From: Toxoplasma gondii ME49
Taxonomy: Eukaryota > Apicomplexa > Conoidasida > Eucoccidiorida > Sarcocystidae
Length of the DNA: 64,000 bases
Assembly: GCF_000006565.2 (NCBI RefSeq)
Contig: NC_031477.1
Span: 5,790,183 to 5,854,182 of the forward strand
Direction of reading: 5' to 3'
Shown here: positions 57,863 to 64,000 of the stretch, piece by piece
How the letters are laid out: every line of letters starts with the position of its first letter
Position numbering within the stretch: position 1 is the first letter of the stretch
Notes under the pieces: model-generated
Databases searched by the model: none
Told to the model about the DNA's origin: nothing
Seen by the model: the letters and a program-made list of their open reading frames with translations, nothing else
Made by a program: the position numbers and the translations under genes

Positions 57863-60800
57863 ATGGACCCCCGGGCACCGTCGAGCCGAGAGGGGTTCCC
57901 CCCCCTCGCTTCACTTCCATCGCCGTCTCGCAGTGCTGCTGCTCCGTACTCTTCTTCGGCGTCACACGGTCTCACAGTGGCGCCTAGACCGACACGGGAA
58001 AGTGACCGGAGAAATGTGACGCAAAATCAGGGGGGTCGAACACCGTCAGTTCGCACCTTTCCTCCGCCGTCGTCTCATCCGACAGAAACACGATCATCCC
58101 AGACGAACTCAATTCTTAGGACATCAACCACGCGGAGAAAAGACCGAGGACGCTGGAAACGCAACAGAAGCTCACCTTCTCGCTTTTCTCATTTCGTAGT
58201 CTCGAGCCTCACAGCTGTTGCAGCCTGCATAGTTTTCCTAAAGTTGTTTTACCATGCCTGCGTTGTCGGCACTCGCAGACAGACTGTTTCACCTTCCTCC
58301 ATTTCCGCTATGCGGCTGCCCACACAAGTTTCTTTTTCCTCTTTTCATTCGCATAATTCGTTTCCTCTTCCGTCAGTCGCTAGTTCTCTCTTGTCGGGGC
58401 GGATGCACCGAAGGCTCGCAGAGACACCCAGAAAGGGCTCCCCTCAGAACGAGCCAGAGATCTGTCAGACACAAGACGAATCCGTGGGCGAAAGCAACAG
58501 CAGCCAAGAAGGAGAGAGGAGAAGTGAAGACACGTTGACAAGCGAAACAGGAGGAACAGGGAAGGGTGGCACTTCGAGCGCTAGACCTGGAAGAAGCAAA
58601 CCCGTGCATGAAACAGGAGAAGACGAGGCGCAAGACGAGGACACACTGGAACCGCATCACGGTACGAGGATCAAAAACTGCAAAACGCCTTGCCCTCAGG
58701 ATCTTTTTGCCGGAGCGGTGCATATCCATTCCATGGTTAGAGCCAGAAACATAGATACTGCTGACGCACGCACGCACTTTTCTCTCTTCCTTGTACTCTA
58801 TGGATTTTTCATCCCTCTTCTGACATCGTCTTTGTTACTCACCACCTGCAAGTCTTTTCTTCCTTTCATTCATTTGCGCCTTACGACGTGTCTGTATCGA
58901 CGCCATTTTATGTTGGCCCCGCCATACCTGTAACGGTATGGTGGTCCGTCGACCTCCTATCCGGGATCGCTTCTTGCAGACTACAAAATTCTGTTTTACT
59001 TGTCTGTACCGGCGTCCCCTAGTTGGAGCCCGTACACCCCAATGGACTCCCCCTGGGTGCATGCTCATCGTATTCGTTAGTCGGTTAGGTGTCAACGCAA
59101 CGATCAGGCTAGTCCGTTGCATGATTGTGAGATTTTCTTCTTCGTGTTTGCAGGACAGGACGACGAGGAAGTTCGAATGATGACCGAAGGAGGAATGACG
59201 CAGTCTGCGGAACTGGAGAAAAGCGATTACAATAATATCAGTGAAGAAGACATGGATGCCCTCCTCCGTGAGCCAGAGCTTATCCCTACACGTAAGCTGA
59301 AAGACACTTCAAGTCACAGTGAACTACGAATGTCCGATACTACAATGGAGAAACAAGATGCTGGAGGTGTCTCAAGCGTTTGTATGTGTTGGTGCACGGT
59401 CAAGGTGGGAATGTGCACCGCAGATACTGGATGCTCAAGTTGTGGTGACGGTTAGAACGTCTGTTCACAAAAGGAAAAGAGAACAGAAACGATTGATAGA
59501 CAACATGCGATGCATTACACAGAGTGAGAGAACCAGCGAAGTTGACATTGCGCTCCGTGAGACAAGGGAATTTCGGACAAAATAAAGGGACGCAAATATG
59601 TGGATTGGGCGACTCATTTACACGTGTATACTTGTCGCACCCGTACGTGCTAGAAGGTTCCGGCGTCTGCGTATGTTACTGCCGTCAGGGTGTGTCTTTT
59701 GCCTTGATAATCTTTTCGATTATGTTTGCAACCCCGTTTTACTGCATGACACTAACTTTTCTGCAGGCACAGGTCCTCCCATGAAGTGGTGTTCCGATCC
59801 GGTTGAATGGCATTGGGGAAGGCCGCGCTGAGTCATGCCCTGACCAGCTACCTAGGCGATTTCCGCCATTTGATGAAGATATCCTTAGCACAACGTTTGT
59901 ATCATATTTTGCGCGAGTTTGACTACTTTGTTGCCTCTGCTTCATCTCAGCCGACCACCTCGTCGACTTTTATAAGTTTTACTCAAAGCTTTTTCAGCGG
60001 TTGTCGAATGATGCATTGAGTCGGTTCTGGAACACAAGAAGGGCAGTTTCGGCGCCGAAAGTGAATACAATGTTACGCAAGCTCGCGGCGGCCGTGTATA
60101 CCGCTCGCCAGTTCAAAGCGGTGCGAAAAGTACTGCCGCCATGTTCCGCAGCCGGCCTCGAAACGGCAGTCGCAAAGGATGCAGCTGCTCTTGAGGAGTT
60201 TGTTCGAGGAACACTTTTGAAGTTCTTTGGAGAAGAAATTAAGTCTTGCGTGGACGCTCTTCAATCAGAGCTTTTTTTCACGGCCTTCGCGGCGTCCAGG
60301 GGAGTCCATGGATTGCCTCGACAAATCAACAGATTCAGAGTGACTGATTTCGAAGTAACAAACGCATACCATCAACGATTGATGAATCATGCTTCTGGTA
60401 AGGAAGTGTTTGAAACTGCGGTGGTGATCGGACTGGGCCGCCTGGGGTGCCGGGATTCATGGGAAAGGCAGGTTCATGACTATGCGGAGAAAGCCAGCCT
60501 CACAGCGTACGGAACGTATTCCTTGGACCCTCACCGTGGATATCGGCTCATTACTCGATCTGACTGTGTTAATATAAGATGTGGAATACGTCGGATCTCA
60601 GCTCACAAATATGTCCGACTCTGTCTGTCGCAAGCCACTCCGTATAGGTTTCGGTTGCCGCTCATCAGTATAAGGCAGCTGCCAGCCGTAACGCCCTGAC
60701 ATGCTGTCGTGCCTTTCTGTAGTTTCTCCTGTCGAGAACTCTCACGTTTCCTTTTGCGCACGCTGCTGTGTGGCGTCACGTGCACTTTATCTCTCTCCGT

Positions 60801-63800
60801 ACTAGCTGCTTGATTATCTGTCCTTGTGGTTGTCTGCCACACTCGACTTCGGTGGGTGATGACCGATGACCGGTGGTTCCTTGTACGCTTGCCTGTGTTT
60901 TTTGTTGCATTCGAATTGATTACCTGTTGAGCTTCGTATGCCCCACCGTCATTCACTTTTGTGCTCTCTTGCATCAACACAGTCACTCAGTTGTAGCATG
61001 TATCCACGTGCCGCCTTACTGGTCGTTATTTGAATTCGCCGGAGCAGGTGCTGTTTGTATGCACCTGTCTCATGCAATTCCTGTGCGAAACTATGCACGT
61101 GTGCTGAATCCTATCTACTCCATAGATATCCGTGCATGAACAACTTTGGTGTGCATCCGTCTGCCCCTGGGCACTTCCCATGTACACGCCCCCTTAATGT
61201 TCTTCAGACGCTCTTGGCAATTAATAATTCACACATGTCTATGTGAGAATTTTGTGGTTTGAGGATTCCAGCTTGACCAAAGATTTCTACTGGCACTATA
61301 GGCTTTTTTTTTGCATTTTCACATTATGTCGGAGTTGTTCCTCACAAGGTGTGAACCTAATTCTGACTCTGCAACTGCGCCACGGTCATTCATCGATATG
61401 GGAAGGGACCGTAAGGATGCACTTGCGTTGTCAGGGTTGAAATGTGTATCCAGAAGTGAGCGGTGCGAAAATCGCATCCACATATTGGTGCGCGTGACAA
61501 GAAGTGGCCCACGTTGGTGCTGGTCACTCCGCAACATACCAACCTGGTGTATTGATCCCTTTCATGCTCCTTGCATTGAATCAGGAAGCCTACTTGAGGG
61601 AAAAACCACAGCGACCGTGGACAGTCGTACGTGGGCGAAAGAGTAGAAGCATAGTTTCTGTGTGGTGAGCTAAAACCGTGTCAGATTCCCGGCTCTACAT
61701 CGAATGCGCATGCTTGTAATACCAGATATTGGTTGGTGCCATCATCTGGTTCCTTTGGTCTGCATATACATATTTTATCTTTCGTATACGGTTCGTGTAT
61801 GACTGTCAGAACTCGCTCTGAGACTGTCGGGACGGCGACCCGTCGGTGACTGGGCCGCCCTCCTCAAGCGACGGCCAGACATTAGCCAAGGTAAGCGGTA
61901 GATACAGACGCTTACATGTACAGGGAATGGTTAAGACCACATGCGTTGTCAATCGTGAGAGAAATGCGTCATTGCGACCCTGTCCTCATGCGTTTCTCTT
62001 GCAGGGCTATCCCCGCACTAAAGTTCTTTTTCTAGCTGCCACTGTTATCGAGCAGCATTATCTGTCGCCGTGAATGGTCGTTTTGTTGTTTTACATCAAC
62101 TCGCATTGACGACGCTATTTGTTTGCGAGGTTGTAGTCGGTTGTTTAGTTATTACTGTGTTCCATCCACATTTTGTCCTACATTCCTGTGTCTGACTATT
62201 TCGATTATGCCTCGGGCATTCGACTGTTGCACTTCTTTGTCTGAGTAGCTGTCCTGCTTAGCTTGACTTGGCTAAAATATGGGGCACAACTCAAAAAGAG
62301 AGAGTGCCACGTTACCAGCTTTGAGCCACTCTTGCTCCATCCTTTGGCATTTCACTACTTTTCTCCATGGTGCCTTTTCTGTTCCTCTGCATTGCAGGCC
62401 TACCTGAGACGTCTCAACTGAAATTGATTATAGCAGCAGACGCAACGGGTAAGGAGGCTTCAGCTGGAGGAAGAAGTTGATGTAACTTGCTAGATTCGCG
62501 AAAATCTATCAGGATACGTGACGAACGACCACTGTGCAGATATAGATATACATATTACATTCCGAAACGAACCCGTTCTTGGCTGTGAGGTGCGGACGCT
62601 GTCGTGAGATATTAACAGAGGTGTGCACATGCTGTCTCCACTGATGCATGGACCAGCTGCGGATGTCACGGCAAGCAGGACGATTCGGCATGCGTTTCTG
62701 CCATGTTCTCGCTAGACAGTGACACCTCAAGGCAGCGCCGGGTGTTCGCGTGACCGTTCCGATCCGGTAGGGTGTCAGTGAACCTGTTCAGGTGCACCGG
62801 AACGTACACGCATGCTGAAGACAATTTTGAAAGATCATGCGACCTCCTCCGCGCGTTGTCGCAGTCTTACCGTACATCCTTCTGAGCCTCAGCGATGCAC
62901 CAGGATGTACACGGGCCAGAGAGCTGCATGTTTGATTCCATGTGGTATTGTTGGATATGCTGTACTCAGAATCCAAGTTTGCATCGCGGTTTCCTCTAGA
63001 GCTTTTCACGATTCTGTCGAAGGGCGGCGGTAGTTCTTCCCCCCCTCAAGAAAGTATCAACAACCCTGTAACGCCCTTATTTTCAGACGTTATCCAAATT
63101 TCAGGTCAGTTCCTCACTTTCTGCGTGTTTCACCAAGTTCGACGACTTTCCTGAAATAGGACAACTAAATACCCATCCGTGAGAGACGTTTAATTGAATG
63201 ACATTGCACTATTAGTATTCACGGATTGCCGCGTACAGTCGCTGTTTCCGACTTCCCAAGGTGCATACGTTTATCCGTTTCAGCGGATACACATCTGAAC
63301 ACTCAAAGACGAATACACCCACTTTCGAATATGGAAGCCTCTCTCTGTATATACATGGTCTGAATATCTATCGGCTCACGAAGGAGGTTACATATTCATT
63401 CAAACGTACACACACGATTACACATGTGCATCAACAGGCCGTGCAAGTTTAGGGACGGTTCGTGCATATTTGCGCGTGTAAATAGCTATCGCTGTGGCAA
63501 CCTGACAGAACGTGTGTCGAACGGTGCCACAACGTTGAACTGTTCCCACGAAAGCAGTTACTTGTAATTCGTAGGTCGCTGCCGTATCCCGAGATTCCAT
63601 GATGCCCGACGGCTTGTGAATAAGCGGAGAGTATATGCTGGCGCTAGTGTGCAATGGTATCAGGCGCAAACGAGTGTAACGCTACTGGGCGGCCGTGCAG
63701 GAAGCGGTAGTGACTGTCAGGATAACTCAACTCACTGAAACCTGTATTTTGAAGGAAGTGTGCGATTCACTGCTGTTAGGTTAGGGAGATACACGTTTCA

Positions 63801-64000
63801 TTCACCTATTGATTGTGACTATGTTACTCTGTGGGTTTGATGTCGCTTCTGTATCAGATCTCTCCCCCGACTTCTTGAACTCATTCCTCACACATGTACT
63901 CAACCGGAGGAGTCGGGCGATTAGGCACGCTCGTCGCTACATGCGATTGAAAAGCAATTACAAGGCGATGAATTGGCTTCTTTGCTCGATGACTACCGGG
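57863..64000 (+). CDS. Signal-anchor protein with RRLAE (TEXEL/PEXEL-like) motif, candidate secreted effector; 3' end outside window
   Basis: Model: exons 57863-58661, 59154-59291, 59951-60397, 61810-61890, 62398-62448, a possible 18-base exon 63087-63104, and 63858 to beyond 64000 (about 559 aa in the window). All junctions are phase 1. ATG 57863 is in context cactATGGA. Residues 1-107 are Ser/Pro/Arg-rich. About 110-136 is hydrophobic (FVVSSLTAVAACIVFLKLFY), an internal signal-anchor. RRLAE at 183-187 matches the RxLxE/RRL site cut by aspartyl protease ASP5 in Toxoplasma dense-granule proteins. An acidic Glu/Ser/Gly region follows (about 190-310), then helical exons (DHLVDFYKFYSKLFQRLSND; in the last exon DLSPDFLNSFLTHVLNRRSR). 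Expected route: ER, dense granule, then vacuole or host cell. Exons 1-3 and the last are well supported. Exons 4 and 5 rest on phase and splice signals, and an alternative acceptor at 62004 would end the protein early. I know no named homologue. Confidence 0.7.

Noticed and set aside
59774..59830. Possible exon (GPPMKWCSDPVEWHWGRPR) in the RRLAE-motif gene
   Set aside because: It fits the phase but ends in a stop at once. Skipping it joins exon 2 to the long protein-like exon at 59951 in the same phase.
1..64000. tRNA/rRNA genes, CRISPR arrays, insertion sequences, operons
   Set aside because: No cloverleaf-type, rRNA-like, repeat-spacer or transposase sequence was recognised by eye; the window is eukaryotic nuclear DNA. 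A tRNAscan and repeat search would settle this.

Overview
This 64 kb window reads as nuclear DNA of an apicomplexan, most likely a tissue-cyst-forming coccidian (Sarcocystidae: Toxoplasma, Neospora, Hammondia or Besnoitia type). The reasons are intron-rich genes with introns of roughly 200-1,500 bases, long Ser/Ala/Pro/Glu-rich insertions in conserved proteins, frequent GCATGC-type motifs, and one protein carrying a coccidian-type RRLAE export motif. I cannot name the species from the sequence alone. Most real genes are split, so exons were joined by hand, using GT...AG signals, intron phase and protein similarity. Exon coordinates are in each entry.

Layout. 1-3983 (-): large intronless secreted protein, running off the left edge. 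5104-7268 (-): short multi-exon gene, partly resolved. 8291-12348 (+): CCDC113/CFAP263-type axonemal coiled-coil protein, 6 exons. 15162-25362 (+): RecQ DNA helicase with RQC domain, 12 exons, 1,616 aa. 27895-28958 (+): short unresolved gene. 29020-32115 (+): 469-aa protein of unknown function, 3 exons. 35293-36527 (-): DUF1764 nuclear protein, 2 exons. 38135-42479 (+): Cdc73/parafibromin of the PAF1 complex, 5 exons, 720 aa. 46090-53218 (+): splicing factor Prp40 (2 WW domains, FF repeats, RS tail), 11 exons, 675 aa. 55507-57238 (+): small four-exon protein of unknown function, 195 aa. 57863-64000 (+): signal-anchor protein with the RRLAE motif, running off the right edge.

There is no operon logic. 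The identifiable genes are housekeeping nuclear functions (DNA repair helicase, transcription elongation, U1-linked splicing, a basic nuclear protein) plus one flagellar gene that would be needed only in the male gamete. They are flanked by two secretory-pathway proteins.

The most interesting item is the right-hand gene. It combines an internal hydrophobic anchor, a downstream RRLAE site matching the Toxoplasma ASP5 (TEXEL) consensus, an acidic disordered stretch, helical exons, and only phase-1 introns. It looks like an undescribed dense-granule effector candidate. Gaps between genes are mostly UTR and intergenic DNA; their contents are noted individually.
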